Counted from the stretch's first letter, positions 53,818-62,830 are shown. The stretch: DNA of 64,000 nucleotides from Micromonospora cabrerizensis (GCF_022230955.1 NZ_JAKKFI010000050.1:1-64000); one strand, 5' to 3'. Notes: generated by a model not told the origin, from the sequence alone. A program made the numbers and translations.

Positions 53818-55020
53818 ATGGCTCAGCGGAACAGCTCAGGTCGCGGCGCGACTGCGACCAGGACGAAGCGACAGGCCGGCAACCAGACGCCGGGTACCCC
53901 GGGAGTCTCCGAGTCGGAGATCTCCCGGATGCGGGTGGACGACATCCGTGGGCAACTGCGCAAACGCGGGGTCTCTGGGATCTCCGCGCTGCGCAAGCCC
54001 GACCTGGTGAAACAGCTGGTGCGCTCGATGCGGGCCGGCGCGGGTCGGAGCAGCACCGGCCCGTCGGGTCGGGCCACCGGCACCAGGGCGTCGGCGGGTC
54101 GCGCCGCCGCCACCAAGAAGTCGGCGGCCAGGGCGGCGCCGAGCCGGGCGAAGGCCGCGCCGGCGAACAAGAGCGCACCGGCGAAGCGAGCCGCCGCGAA
54201 GAAGACGACCGCCACGCGGAAGTCGACGGCGGCGGCGAAGAGGGCGCCGGCGAAGAAGGCGACCGCCGCGAAGAAGACCACAGCGGCGACGTCGACGGCC
54301 GCCCGCAAGGGCACGGCCGCGAGCCGGACCACCGCCGCCCGTAAGACCTCGGCGGCACGCAAGACCACGGCGGCCCGCAAGACAGCGACGGCGCGTACGG
54401 CGCCCGCGCGGAAGGCGCCGGCGAAGAAGGCACCGGCCCGGCCGGCGAAGAAGGCACCGGCCCGGCCGGCGGCGAAGCGCACGGCACCGGCCAAGAGCGC
54501 GGCGGCCAAGCGCACGACGGCGAAGCGCACGGCACCGGCCAAGAGTGCGGCGGCCAAGCGCACGACGGCGAAGCGCACGGCGCCGGCCAAGAGTGCGACG
54601 GCGAAGCGCACGCTGACGCCGTCGGCCGGTGGCGGGACGACGGCCGGCGGGATCCGGACCGGACGGGGGACCGGACGGTCGGTCCGTAGCTCGCAGGTGA
54701 TCTCGTCGTTGACGGATCGGCCGGAGCGCCCCGGGCGGAGCCTGATCACCACGAATCACGAGGTGATCCAGCGCTGGGCCCGGGAACGCGGGGCGAAGCC
54801 GGCGACCATTGCCGGCACCGAGCGGGATGGTCGGGCGGGTGTGTTGACCTTCAACATCCCCGGGTACCGGGAAAGTAGCCGGATTCGTGAAATCACCTGG
54901 GATGACTGGTTTTACACCTTCGATCTGCGCAAGCTGAACCTGATTTACCAGGAACAGCTGCGCAGCGGCCGGCAGAGCAGCTTCTTCCGGACGGAGTCAC
55001 CCGATCGGGAAGACGGTTGA
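53818..55020 (+). CDS. Rho N-terminal domain / histone-H1-like / C-terminal domain protein
   Basis: 400 residues in three parts. Residues about 35-72 are a Rho_N (SAP-like) nucleic-acid-binding domain (SRMRVDDIRGQLRKRGVSG, LRKPDLVKQLV). Residues about 75-300 are Ala/Lys/Thr/Pro/Arg-rich with AKRTTAKRTAPAKS repeats, like eukaryotic H1 tails. The last 90 residues form a folded domain (NHEVIQRWARERGAKPATIAGT, VLTFNIPGY, ITWDDWFYTFDLRKLNLIYQ) also known as a small free-standing actinobacterial protein of unknown function. Probably a nucleoid protein; regulation unknown. ATG 53818 has AAGGAGCGGAG 8-18 nt upstream. Confidence 0.8.
   Translation: MAQRNSSGRGATATRTKRQAGNQTPGTPGVSESEISRMRVDDIRGQLRKRGVSGISALRKPDLVKQLVRSMRAGAGRSSTGPSGRATGTRASAGRAAATKKSAARAAPSRAKAAPANKSAPAKRAAAKKTTATRKSTAAAKRAPAKKATAAKKTTAATSTAARKGTAASRTTAARKTSAARKTTAARKTATARTAPARKAPAKKAPARPAKKAPARPAAKRTAPAKSAAAKRTTAKRTAPAKSAAAKRTTAKRTAPAKSATAKRTLTPSAGGGTTAGGIRTGRGTGRSVRSSQVISSLTDRPERPGRSLITTNHEVIQRWARERGAKPATIAGTERDGRAGVLTFNIPGYRESSRIREITWDDWFYTFDLRKLNLIYQEQLRSGRQSSFFRTESPDREDG
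54481..54612 (+). repeat. In-gene 48-bp tandem repeat
   Basis: Units at 54481 and 54529 are nearly identical (starting ACGGCACCGGCCAAGAG) and a shortened third starts at 54577. They encode 16-residue Lys/Ala-rich repeats of the H1-like tail. Shorter 24-bp repeats precede them near 54425-54475. Confidence 0.85.
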
Positions 55021-55395
55021 GGTGTTTGCGGGAATGGCTGCCGGGTACGCGGCTGTTGCCAATGACCGAGGCCGGAGCAGCGGATACTCGCCAGTTGTGA
55101 CGGGCGAGACAGCCGTTCTGGGTTGAATCCAGAATCCGGGCGAACTAGCTTTATTGCACCGCACCACGCTTGGAAACGTTCGGGGGAGCGGCGGATCGAT
55201 CAGATCCGCGCACCAGGCGAGGTGCGAGGGGACGGGTGGATTAACCGTTGGGGGACGGTGACCCACCTGTTTGGACCGGCGGCGTGAGCGGGCGACGCTT
55301 ACGGGGGTGAGTGTCTGCCCGCCGCCGCCGGCCCCACCGGCGGGCGCTCACCATGACCTTCGGGTCGTGGTGGGCGCTTTGCCGTGTAACGCCAA
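55021..55395. other. 375-bp gap with three hairpins, no gene seen
   Basis: Less GC-rich than its surroundings. Hairpins: CTCGCC/GGCGAG (55087-55108), TTCTGG/CCAGAA (55116-55134), and a 15-bp stem with a TTCG tetraloop (55344-55377) that can terminate the MFS gene on the minus strand. A small RNA is possible but not shown. Confidence 0.5.
55344..55377 (-). terminator. TTCG-tetraloop terminator of the MFS gene
   Basis: Stem GCGCTCACCATGACC with GGTCGTGGTGGGCGC, two G-T pairs, stable cTTCGg loop, 19 nt beyond the stop codon of the first MFS gene. Confidence 0.65.
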
Positions 55396-56718
55396 TTACG
55401 CGCTCGGCACGCGGTCTGCGATTGTCGGCTCCTGCCGGGTGGCCTGACGCAGAGCGGCGACGTGTCGTTCCCGGGCCGGCCCGGCCAGCAGATGCCCGAG
55501 CGCGGCCAGCAGGCCCAGCCCACCCACGATCAGCCAGTGCAGGTCGCCGAGGTGCTGAAGGCTCACTCCGCCGAGGGTGGGAGCGACGAACGCGGCCGCC
55601 GGGAACGTCAGGTAGAAGACCGACTGGTAGCGCGCCCGCAACTGTGGCGGTGCCAGGTCGGCGTTGATCTGCGCGTTGGGCGGGGCCGCCAGCATCGAGC
55701 CGACCGTCCAGACCACTGCGGCGCCCAGGTAGACGGCCAGTTCGTCGGCGAAGGCGAGCACCCCGAAGCCGACCGCCAGCAGCGCGGTGGAGGCGGCCAG
55801 CACGACGTCCTTGCGGTGCCGGTCGATCAGCCGGGGCACGAACAGTTGCCCGATCACGATCAGCGCGCCGCCGAGTGCCACCACCAACCCGTACGCCGAT
55901 GGGCCCAGGCCGTCCGCCCGCATGGCCAACGGCATGATCGTCGACGTCTGCATGGTGAGGACGGCCAGCACGAAGGTGAGCCCGACGAAGACCAGGAACG
56001 TGCGGTCGGTCAGCGCGGTGTGCAGGCCTGGCCGGCGGGGTCGCACGGACCTTGTCAGGGGGCGGGAGGCCGGCTGGTGGTCGGCTGTGGGCTTGGGCTC
56101 CAACGGCCGGTCCGGGCCCAGCCGGGCCAGTCGCAGGGTTTCCGGCACCTTCCAGCCGATCACTGCGGCGGCGGCCAGGGTGGCGCCGGCGTCGACCAGG
56201 AACAGCGCGGTGAAGCTCGCCTCGGCCAGCAACCCGGCGAGCAGCGAGGCGACCGCCATGCCCAGGTTGAACGCCCAGAACTGGAGGTTGAAGGCGCGTG
56301 AGCGGCGCTCGGCGGGGACCACGTCGACGATCGCCGCGACGAATGCCGGACTGGGCATGGAGTGGACCACGCCGATGAGCGTGGCGAGCACCGCGATCAG
56401 GAAGAGGGGTCGGCTGAAGGCGAGCGCCACCATCAGACCGGCCGTTGCCAGGTGTGCGGCGAGCAGGGTCGCCCGGCGACCCCACCGGTCGGCGAGCACC
56501 CCGCCGAGCAGCACTCCGGCCGCTCCACCGGCCCCGTACGCGCCGACGACGGTGCCGGCCAGGCCGATGCTCGCCCCGCGCACGTCGGTGAGGTAGAGCG
56601 AGAGGAACAGCATGGCGAAGGCACCGGCCCGGTTGATCAGTAGGCCGGCCCAGAGGTACCAGAAGGTGGCGGGGAGTCCGCCTGCGGTGTCGTCCCACCA
56701 GCGCCGCACGGCGTACAA
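55396..56718 (-). CDS. MFS transporter (paralogue A)
   Basis: 440 residues, twelve hydrophobic helices, MFS signature LADRWGRRATLL near residue 82 and RLIDRHRKDVV in the second half. Probably a drug or metabolite exporter. TTG at 56718 with GGGAGG just upstream is taken as start because it aligns with the ATG of the paralogue; a GTG at 56709 is the alternative. It shares GGLPxTFWYLW, LADRWGRR and AFNLQFWAFNLG-type segments with the next gene. Confidence 0.85.
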   Translation of the reverse strand: MYAVRRWWDDTAGGLPATFWYLWAGLLINRAGAFAMLFLSLYLTDVRGASIGLAGTVVGAYGAGGAAGVLLGGVLADRWGRRATLLAAHLATAGLMVALAFSRPLFLIAVLATLIGVVHSMPSPAFVAAIVDVVPAERRSRAFNLQFWAFNLGMAVASLLAGLLAEASFTALFLVDAGATLAAAAVIGWKVPETLRLARLGPDRPLEPKPTADHQPASRPLTRSVRPRRPGLHTALTDRTFLVFVGLTFVLAVLTMQTSTIMPLAMRADGLGPSAYGLVVALGGALIVIGQLFVPRLIDRHRKDVVLAASTALLAVGFGVLAFADELAVYLGAAVVWTVGSMLAAPPNAQINADLAPPQLRARYQSVFYLTFPAAAFVAPTLGGVSLQHLGDLHWLIVGGLGLLAALGHLLAGPARERHVAALRQATRQEPTIADRVPSA

Positions 56719-56817
56719 CCGACCTCCCGACAGTTCAGTTTCCTAACAGTTGCATCTGCACCGTAGAAAACTCGGGCCGCCTCGCGCCAGTCGGACGCCC
56801 GAGCCTCGGGCGATTCG

Positions 56818-58104
56818 TCAGACGACGACCTCGGCGGGCTGGGGCCCCCGGGTGGCGCTGACCGGCACCAACGCCTCGCCGGAGCGGCGCAGCGCGGCGG
56901 CGCGCCGTTCCCGGGCCGGCCCGGACACCAGGTGGGCCACAGCGGTCACGACGCCGAGCGCGGCACAGCCGTACCAGAGCGCGTCGTTGCCGATGTGCTC
57001 GCGCACCAGGCCGCCCAGGATCGGCGCGCTGGCCCCGGCGATCTGCCACGAGAGGGAGAACACGCCCTGGTAGCGGCCCCGCAGCTCGGCCGGCGAGAGC
57101 TCGGCGATCAGCGTGGAGTTGGACGGCGAGTTGAGCATCTCGCCCACGGTCCAGATCAGCACGGTCAGCCCGTAGAACCAGGCGGTGCCGGCGAACGCGG
57201 TCAGCCCGAACCCGACGCCCATCACCACGGATGCCAGCGCGAGCACGTGGGAGCGGCTCCGGCCGCGGATCAGGCGGGGCACGAAGAGTTGGCCGACCAC
57301 GATGAGAATGCCGTTCAGCGCGATCACGGAGCCGTAGGTGGCCGGGCTCAGGCCGTCGTCGCCCATCGCGATCGGCAGCATCGAGATGTGCTGGAGGAAG
57401 ACCAGTGCGGCGAACAGGTTGAGGGCCACGAAGCCGAGGTAGACCCGGTCGGTGAGGATCGTGCGCAGAGCGCCGCGCGGAGCCGCGGTGGCGGCGGTGC
57501 CTGCGCCGGAACGGGCCTGTCGGGTCTCCGGCACCTTGCTGAAGATGATCAGCGCGGTGATCAGCATGGTGGCCGCGTCGACAACGAACAGCAGCAGGTA
57601 GTCGGCCTGTGCGGCGAGGCCGGCGAGGACGGCGGCGCAGGCGAAGCCCAGGTTGATCGCCCAGTAGTTCAGCGAGAACGCCCGCAGGCGGTCCTTCGCC
57701 GGCACCACGTCGATCATCATCGCGCCGAACGCGGGTCGGGCCGCCTCGGCGAACATGCCGAGCAGCAGGGCGCCCAGCGCCACCGCCCAGAGATCCCGGG
57801 CCAGGCCGAGGCCGAGCATCATGGCGGCGGCGCCCACGTGTGCGGTGAGCAACGTCGGTCGCCGGCCCCACCGGTCCGCGAGGGTGCCGCCGGCGGTCGT
57901 GCCGAACGCGCCACCGACGCCCCACAGGCCGATCACCAGCCCGGCCTGCGAGGCCGAGAAGCCGCGTTCCTGGGTCAGGTAGATGGCGAGGAACACGAGG
58001 ACGAACGAGCCGAGCCGGTTGATCAGGGTGCCCGACCACAGGTACCAGAAGGTGGTGGGCAGGCCGCCGGTGGTGTCCCGGAACCAGCTCCGCATCGTCC
58101 GCAT
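56818..58104 (-). CDS. MFS transporter (paralogue B)
   Basis: 428 residues, twelve helices, LADRWGRRPTLL near residue 76, FVPRLIRGRSRSHV in the middle, and C-terminal LVSGPARERRAAALRR, which matches LLAGPARERHVAALRQ of paralogue A. The two genes arose by tandem duplication. ATG 58104 chosen; a second ATG is at 58095. Substrate unknown. Confidence 0.86.
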   Translation of the reverse strand: MRTMRSWFRDTTGGLPTTFWYLWSGTLINRLGSFVLVFLAIYLTQERGFSASQAGLVIGLWGVGGAFGTTAGGTLADRWGRRPTLLTAHVGAAAMMLGLGLARDLWAVALGALLLGMFAEAARPAFGAMMIDVVPAKDRLRAFSLNYWAINLGFACAAVLAGLAAQADYLLLFVVDAATMLITALIIFSKVPETRQARSGAGTAATAAPRGALRTILTDRVYLGFVALNLFAALVFLQHISMLPIAMGDDGLSPATYGSVIALNGILIVVGQLFVPRLIRGRSRSHVLALASVVMGVGFGLTAFAGTAWFYGLTVLIWTVGEMLNSPSNSTLIAELSPAELRGRYQGVFSLSWQIAGASAPILGGLVREHIGNDALWYGCAALGVVTAVAHLVSGPARERRAAALRRSGEALVPVSATRGPQPAEVVV

Positions 58105-58256
58105 ATGGCGCCCCGCTTGCAAGTAATGACCGATGTGACTGCCGTGCCTTACAACCCTAGTGGCGGGCCAAGTCGCTGGTCACCCGCATTTTCACGTGGT
58201 GGTCGTCACGACGGCTGCCCGCGTGTCCCCTCGACGGTTGAGGGAAGATGATCCGC

Positions 58257-59024
58257 ATGACTGCGAGCGAAGGGCCCACCGTCGGGACGCTGGTCCTGCT
58301 TCGACACGGTGAGAGCGACTGGAATGCCAAGAACCTCTTCACCGGCTGGGTGGACGTCGACCTGACCGAGAAGGGCGAGGGCGAGGCGAGGCGCGGCGGC
58401 GAGCTGATGCGCGAGCACAGCCTGCTGCCGGATGTCGTGCACACCAGCGTGATGCGCCGTGCCATCCGTACCGCCGAGCTGGCGCTCAACGCCGCCGACC
58501 GGCACTGGATCGCGGTGCGCCGGTCGTGGCGGCTCAACGAGCGGCACTACGGCGCCCTGCAGGGCAAGAACAAGAAGCAGACCCTCGACGAGTACGGCGA
58601 GGAGCAGTTCATGCTCTGGCGCCGGTCGTACGACACGCCGCCGCCGCCGATCGACGACAACGACGAGTGGTCGCAGGTGGGTGACCCCCGCTACGCGCTG
58701 CTGCCGACCGAGCTGATGCCGCGTACGGAGTGCCTCAAGGACGTCGTCGACCGGATGCTGCCCTACTGGTACGACTCGATCGTCCCGGACATCCTGGCCG
58801 GCCGGACGGTGCTGGTGGCCGCGCACGGCAACTCGCTGCGCGCCCTGGTCAAGCACCTCGACCAGATCTCCGACGAGGCGATCGCCAAGCTCAACATCCC
58901 GACGGGCATCCCGCTGCGCTACGACCTCGACCCGCAGCTGCGCCCGCTCACGCTGGGCGGCACCTACCTCGACCCGAACGCCGCGAAGGCAGCCGCCGCG
59001 GCGGTGGCCAACCAGGGTCGCTGA
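58257..59024 (+). CDS. gpmA: 2,3-bisphosphoglycerate-dependent phosphoglycerate mutase
   Basis: 255 residues, glycolytic enzyme interconverting 3- and 2-phosphoglycerate. Active-site RHGES near residue 17 (phospho-His), [12 protein letters not shown] near residue 95 and AHGNSLRAL near residue 190. ATG 58257 is preferred, with AGGGA 11 nt upstream; an ATG at 58248 would add three residues. A perfect symmetrical terminator follows. Confidence 0.94.
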   Translation: MTASEGPTVGTLVLLRHGESDWNAKNLFTGWVDVDLTEKGEGEARRGGELMREHSLLPDVVHTSVMRRAIRTAELALNAADRHWIAVRRSWRLNERHYGALQGKNKKQTLDEYGEEQFMLWRRSYDTPPPPIDDNDEWSQVGDPRYALLPTELMPRTECLKDVVDRMLPYWYDSIVPDILAGRTVLVAAHGNSLRALVKHLDQISDEAIAKLNIPTGIPLRYDLDPQLRPLTLGGTYLDPNAAKAAAAAVANQGR

Positions 59025-59031
59025 GCTGTCG

Positions 59032-59077
59032 GAAAGGGCCCCCGGTCACGCACGAGGCGATGACCGGGGGCCCTTTC
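59032..59077. terminator. Bidirectional intrinsic terminator
   Basis: Perfect 17-bp inverted repeat (59032-59048 with 59061-59077), 12-nt loop, then TCT. Between convergent gpmA and phoU. Arm core AAGGGCCCCCGGTCACG is the same as at 5918-5962. Confidence 0.85.
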
Positions 59078-59090
59078 TCTGTCTCGTACG

Positions 59091-59744
59091 TCAGTTGCTG
59101 GTGGGCGCGCTCTGCCCGGTGATCAGGTAGATCACGTGCTCGCCGGCGTTGACCGCGTGGTCGGCGAAGCGCTCGTAGAAGCGACCCAGCAGGGTGGCGT
59201 CGATCGCGGTCTCCACCCCGTACGGCCAGTCGTCGCCGAGCAGCACCGCGAACAGGTTCTTGTGCAGCTCGTCCATGGCGTCGTCGTCGCCGTCCAGCTC
59301 GCTGGCGAGGTCGACGTCGGGCTTCGCCAGCACCGAGCCGATCTTCACCGCCATCCGGTCGGCGATCTCGGACATCTCGGTGAAGACCGTCCGCAACTCG
59401 GCCGGAACGGCGGGGGAGGGGTGCCGGCGCAGTGCGGTCTTCGCCACGTGCTCGGCCAGGTCGCCCATCCGTTCGAGATCAGCGGCCACGTGCAGCGCGG
59501 TGATCATCGCCCGGAGGTCGGAGGCGACCGGCGCCTGTCGGGCGAGCAGGTCACAGACCCGCTCCTCGACGTGCCGGTAGAGGTCGTCGATCTCGGCGTC
59601 CCGCTCGATGACCGTCTCGGCGGCCTGCCGGTCGGCGGTGAGCAGGGCCCGGGTGGCCTGGCGCATGGCGGCGCGGACGCCCTCCGCCATGTCCACCAGC
59701 AGTTGGCTGACGATCTGGAGGTCGGCCCGGAACTCGTCGCGCAT
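59091..59744 (-). CDS. phoU: PhoU phosphate signalling protein
   Basis: 217 residues, two three-helix PhoU repeats, each with a metal-binding E/DxxxD pattern (ERDAEIDDLYRHVEERV near residue 47, ERFADHAVNAGEHV near residue 190). It links Pst transport status to the PhoR kinase. ATG 59744 is preceded by AGGA at 7 nt and matches the MRD start of other actinobacterial PhoU. TACCGT at 59817-59812 may be the -10, with a PHO box directly upstream. Confidence 0.93.
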   Translation of the reverse strand: MRDEFRADLQIVSQLLVDMAEGVRAAMRQATRALLTADRQAAETVIERDAEIDDLYRHVEERVCDLLARQAPVASDLRAMITALHVAADLERMGDLAEHVAKTALRRHPSPAVPAELRTVFTEMSEIADRMAVKIGSVLAKPDVDLASELDGDDDAMDELHKNLFAVLLGDDWPYGVETAIDATLLGRFYERFADHAVNAGEHVIYLITGQSAPTSN

Positions 59745-59833
59745 CATCACGTCCTGTGGTCGGTCGCCGCCGACGGGTGCCGGCGCAGGGGGTTGAGCAG
59801 GTGCGACGCCAACGGTAGGGCGCGCGGACGGAC

Positions 59834-59876
59834 CCCGGATGAACCACGGTGAACGACGCCAGACGCGGGGGTGAAC
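59834..59876 (-). promoter_or_regulatory. PHO box in the phoU-phoR intergenic region
   Basis: Minus strand: GTTCACCCCCG, an 11-bp spacer, GTTCACCGTG and GTTCATCCGGG. Ends about 17 nt before the probable phoU -10, so PhoP would occupy its -35; the phoR -10 (59937) lies 61 bp away on the other side. Confidence 0.72.
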
Positions 59877-59948
59877 AATTCTGAAAGTGAGGGTAGTTCG
59901 TCCCGATCTGTGTGGTAGCCAGGTTAACAATGACCCTACGATCGCCGG

Positions 59949-61232
59949 GTGGAGTGGGCAGTGGCGGTCGTGGTCGCCGTGGCGCTGGTGGCCGGATTGG
60001 CCGCCGGTTTCCTGCTGCCCCGGTTCCTGCCCACGCGGGCCGGCCGCTCCACGTCGACGGGCAGCGCGAGCTCCCGCTGGAGCAGGGGGAGGCCCGCGAT
60101 AGCCGACGAGCAGCAGACCGGGCTCGGCCGCCGGACGATCGACTCGCTCCGGGCCGGCGTCGTGGTACTCGACAACGACGACGAGCCCGTGCTGATCAAC
60201 CCGGCCGCCCGCGCGATGGGGCTCCTTCGTACCGGCAGCACGCCCGGCTCGATCGCCGCGCACCCGCTGATCCGTACCCTCGCCGGCCAGGTGCGACGCA
60301 CCGGCGTGCGGCGCGAGATAGAGCTCGACCTGCCCCGGGGTCGCGACAGCGCGGGGGAGAACCCGCTCGGCGTGCACCTGCGGGCGATGGGTCTGGGCAA
60401 CGGTTTCATCGCCGTCGAGGCGGTCGACGTGACCGAGTCGCACCGGCTGACCCGGGTGCGGCGCGACTTCGTGGCCAACGTGAGCCACGAGCTCAAGACG
60501 CCGATCGGCGCGCTCCAACTGCTGGCCGAGGCCCTGCTGGACGCGACCGAGCCGGCCGACGCGGCGGCGCCCGACCTCTCCGAGGATCTGGTGGCCGCCC
60601 GCCGGTTCGCCGAACGCATCCAGCACGAGTCGACCCGGCTGGGCCGGCTGGTGCAGGAGTTGTTGGAGTTGACCCGGTTGCAGGGCGCCGAGCCGCAGCC
60701 ACCACCGGAGCCGGTCGCGCTGGACTGGGTGATCGCCGAGGTCGTCGACCGGACCCGCACCACCGCCTCCGCCCGAGGTGTCGAGGTGACCGTGGACGGC
60801 CAGCGGGGCCTCACCGCCTACGGCAGCGACTCCCAACTCGCCACGGCGGTCGCGAACCTGGTGGAGAACGCCATCAACTACTCGGGCGCGGACACAGCGG
60901 TGCGGGTCACCCTGCGCGGCGACGACGACCACGTCGAGATCGCCGTCGCTGACCAGGGCATCGGCATCGCCCCCACCGACGTGGACCGGATCTTCGAGCG
61001 CTTCTACCGGGCCGACCAGGCTCGCTCGCGTGCCACCGGCGGCACCGGGCTCGGGCTGGCCATCGTGAAACACATCGCCAGCAACCATGGCGGACGGGTC
61101 GAGGTGTCGAGCACTCTTGGTGGTGGATCGACGTTCACCCTCCGGCTGCCTGCCAGTCCACCGGACGACCTCCTGGCGACACTGCCGCCGGTTGGGATCG
61201 ACTCCGGTCCGGCTGGGCTACGGCAGGTCTGA
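59949..61232 (+). CDS. phoR: Sensor histidine kinase PhoR/SenX3
   Basis: 427 residues. One N-terminal transmembrane helix, a PAS-like segment (LRAGVVVLDNDDEPVLINPAARAMG), HisKA box DFVANVSHELKTPIGALQ (His near residue 180), and HATPase boxes NLVENAINYS, ADQGIGIAPTD, GGTGLGLAIVKHIA. Responds to phosphate limitation through Pst-PhoU. Leaderless: TACGAT (59937-59942), 6 nt, GTG. phoP follows 24 nt later. Confidence 0.94.
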   Translation: MEWAVAVVVAVALVAGLAAGFLLPRFLPTRAGRSTSTGSASSRWSRGRPAIADEQQTGLGRRTIDSLRAGVVVLDNDDEPVLINPAARAMGLLRTGSTPGSIAAHPLIRTLAGQVRRTGVRREIELDLPRGRDSAGENPLGVHLRAMGLGNGFIAVEAVDVTESHRLTRVRRDFVANVSHELKTPIGALQLLAEALLDATEPADAAAPDLSEDLVAARRFAERIQHESTRLGRLVQELLELTRLQGAEPQPPPEPVALDWVIAEVVDRTRTTASARGVEVTVDGQRGLTAYGSDSQLATAVANLVENAINYSGADTAVRVTLRGDDDHVEIAVADQGIGIAPTDVDRIFERFYRADQARSRATGGTGLGLAIVKHIASNHGGRVEVSSTLGGGSTFTLRLPASPPDDLLATLPPVGIDSGPAGLRQV

Positions 61233-61256
61233 CAGCAAATGGAAAGGAAATCCCCG

Positions 61257-61940
61257 TTGAGCCGCGTTCTGGTGGTCGAGGACGAGGAGTCGTTCTCCGA
61301 CGCCTTGTCGTACATGCTCCGTAAGGAGGGTTTCGAAGTTTCGGTCGCCGCGACCGGGACCGACGCCCTCACCGAGTTCGACCGGACCGGCGCCGACATC
61401 GTGCTGCTCGACCTGATGTTGCCCGAGATGTCGGGCACCGAGGTCTGCCGGCAGCTGCGCCAGCGCTCGGCAGTGCCGATCATCATGGTCACCGCCCGGG
61501 ACAGCGAGATCGACAAGGTGGTCGGGCTGGAGATCGGCGCCGACGACTACGTCACCAAGCCGTACTCGCCGCGGGAGCTGGTCGCCCGGATCCGGGCGGT
61601 GCTGCGCCGGCAGAGCCCGGAGGTGGCCGAGGCGGGTGCCCCGACGCTGGCCGCCGGGCCGGTGCGGATGGACATCGAGCGGCACGTGGTGACCGTCGAC
61701 GGCGGGGCCGTGCAGCTGCCGTTGAAGGAGTTCGAGCTGCTGGAGCTGCTGCTGCGCAACGCGGGCCGGGTGCTGACCCGTGGCCAGCTCATCGACCGGG
61801 TCTGGGGGGCCGACTACGTCGGCGACACCAAGACGTTGGACGTGCACGTCAAGCGGCTGCGCTCCAAGATCGAGCCGGAGCCGTCCGCGCCGCGTTTCAT
61901 CGTGACCGTCCGGGGTCTGGGCTACAAGTTCGAGCCGTGA
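61257..61940 (+). CDS. phoP: Response regulator PhoP/RegX3
   Basis: 227 residues, OmpR family. Receiver: VVEDEESFSD, phosphoacceptor Asp in IVLLDLMLPEM near residue 52, KPYSPREL; winged helix LPLKEFELLELLLRNAGRVLTRGQLIDRVWG. TTG at 61257 is chosen because GGAAAGGAAA lies at the right distance and the length then equals mycobacterial RegX3; an ATG at 61239 overlaps that binding site. Binds PHO boxes such as those before pstS, pit and phoU. Confidence 0.93.
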   Translation: MSRVLVVEDEESFSDALSYMLRKEGFEVSVAATGTDALTEFDRTGADIVLLDLMLPEMSGTEVCRQLRQRSAVPIIMVTARDSEIDKVVGLEIGADDYVTKPYSPRELVARIRAVLRRQSPEVAEAGAPTLAAGPVRMDIERHVVTVDGGAVQLPLKEFELLELLLRNAGRVLTRGQLIDRVWGADYVGDTKTLDVHVKRLRSKIEPEPSAPRFIVTVRGLGYKFEP

Positions 61941-62022
61941 TCGGCGTACCTGAAGGGGGTCTGCGCTCGGCGCGGGCCCCTTCGGGCTGTCCGGACGGTG
62001 GCTGGGGTGGCGTCCTTCTCCG

Positions 62023-62160
62023 CCTGTAGAGCTGCCCCAGTTATGGGACGGCGCAAGCGCGTTGCGCTGGTAGGGGCTGGGGACGCACGCCGCCCTGGCC
62101 CCGACGGGTGTGCCCGCGCCACCCTGGTCTGCTGCCCCATTTCCGGGGCAGCTCTACAGG
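62023..62160. repeat. Dispersed palindromic element, GTAGAGCTGCCCC family, copy 2
   Basis: 138 bp bounded by a perfect 16-bp inverted repeat (62023-62038 with 62145-62160). Ends and first internal bases (CCTGTAGAGCTGCCCCA, then TATGGG; GCTGCCCCATT on the right) match the element at 33275-33351; the centre is longer and holds its own hairpin GCGCAA/TTGCGC. It fills most of the 299-bp gap after phoP. Confidence 0.75.
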
Positions 62161-62239
62161 GGGATGGGATGGTCGGTTGGGCCGGCAGCGGACGGACCAG
62201 TGCCTGGTGGGGCACCACGCGGGCGCGTTCGGGTGCCGT

Positions 62240-62623
62240 TCAGAACAACTTGTGCAAGGCGGCCGCGATGTCGGCCACCTCCGTCAGTCGGCTTTCCGTA
62301 ACGCTGATGACCAGGTCGTACGCGATGTCCTGGTCGACCTCGTCGAGCTGAGCGATGGTGACGGCGTGATTCTGGAGCAGGAAGGTGATCGCCACGATCC
62401 AGCCGATCCGCTTGTTGCCGTCCACGAACGGGTGGTTGTTGACCAGTGAGTGCAGCAGTGCCGCCGCCTTGGTCCACAGGTCGGGGTAGGCGTCTTCCCC
62501 GAACACGCTCGTCTGCGGCCGGGCCACAGCCGACTCGACGAGGCCGGCGTCCCTGATCCCAACACCGATCTTGCGGGCGATGCTCGCCACGTCAGCGAGC
62601 GTGGGGTAACGGATCTCCGTCAT
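62240..62623 (-). CDS. Doc-type toxin (Fic/Doc fold)
   Basis: 127 residues. The Doc motif HPFVDGNKRIGW near residue 66 is complete. Doc toxins phosphorylate EF-Tu and block translation. The start is taken as ATG 62623, overlapping the antitoxin stop in TGATG; a GTG at 62626 is equally close. Second gene of a toxin-antitoxin operon. Confidence 0.88.
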   Translation of the reverse strand: MTEIRYPTLADVASIARKIGVGIRDAGLVESAVARPQTSVFGEDAYPDLWTKAAALLHSLVNNHPFVDGNKRIGWIVAITFLLQNHAVTIAQLDEVDQDIAYDLVISVTESRLTEVADIAAALHKLF

Positions 62624-62823
62624 CACTCCGCCAAGCGAGCGAGCAGCGTGGCGTGACGCTCGATGATCTCGTCGGCGAGGTCGCCGAACTCCTTGGCGTT
62701 CCGCCGGGCCAGGTAGTCGTCGATCGCGGTGACGACGACGGCGTGCATCGACCGTGCCTCTTCGTCGGCAACGAGACGGAGTTGCCGTTCACGGTCGTCG
62801 TCGAGTCGCAGCGTCATGGCCAT
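62623..62823 (-). CDS. Ribbon-helix-helix antitoxin
   Basis: 66 residues. N-terminal strand MTLRLDDDRERQLRLVADEE and helices AVVVTAIDDYLARR fit a MetJ/Arc-type DNA-binding domain; the C-terminal half should bind the toxin. TACCAT (62835-62830) is 6 nt before ATG 62823 and lies within a palindromic operator, so the antitoxin probably represses its own operon. Confidence 0.82.
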   Translation of the reverse strand: MAMTLRLDDDRERQLRLVADEEARSMHAVVVTAIDDYLARRNAKEFGDLADEIIERHATLLARLAE

Positions 62824-62830
62824 GCCGAAA

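Noticed and set aside
54425..54612. CRISPR-like repeat array
   Set aside because: Repeats are contiguous, in frame and encode Lys/Ala-rich peptide; there are no spacers.
54997..55266. Minus-strand 89-codon frame after the Rho_N gene
   Set aside because: No promoter, no ribosome binding site, no recognisable fold, and it overlaps the end of the Rho_N gene.
55241..56698. Minus-strand frame of 485 codons over the first MFS gene
   Set aside because: Out-of-frame reading of a clear twelve-helix transporter; Arg/Gly-rich translation.
61239..61256. ATG at 61239 as phoP start
   Set aside because: The codons would overlap the GGAAAGGAAA binding site that fits the TTG at 61257, and the extra six residues are not part of the receiver domain.
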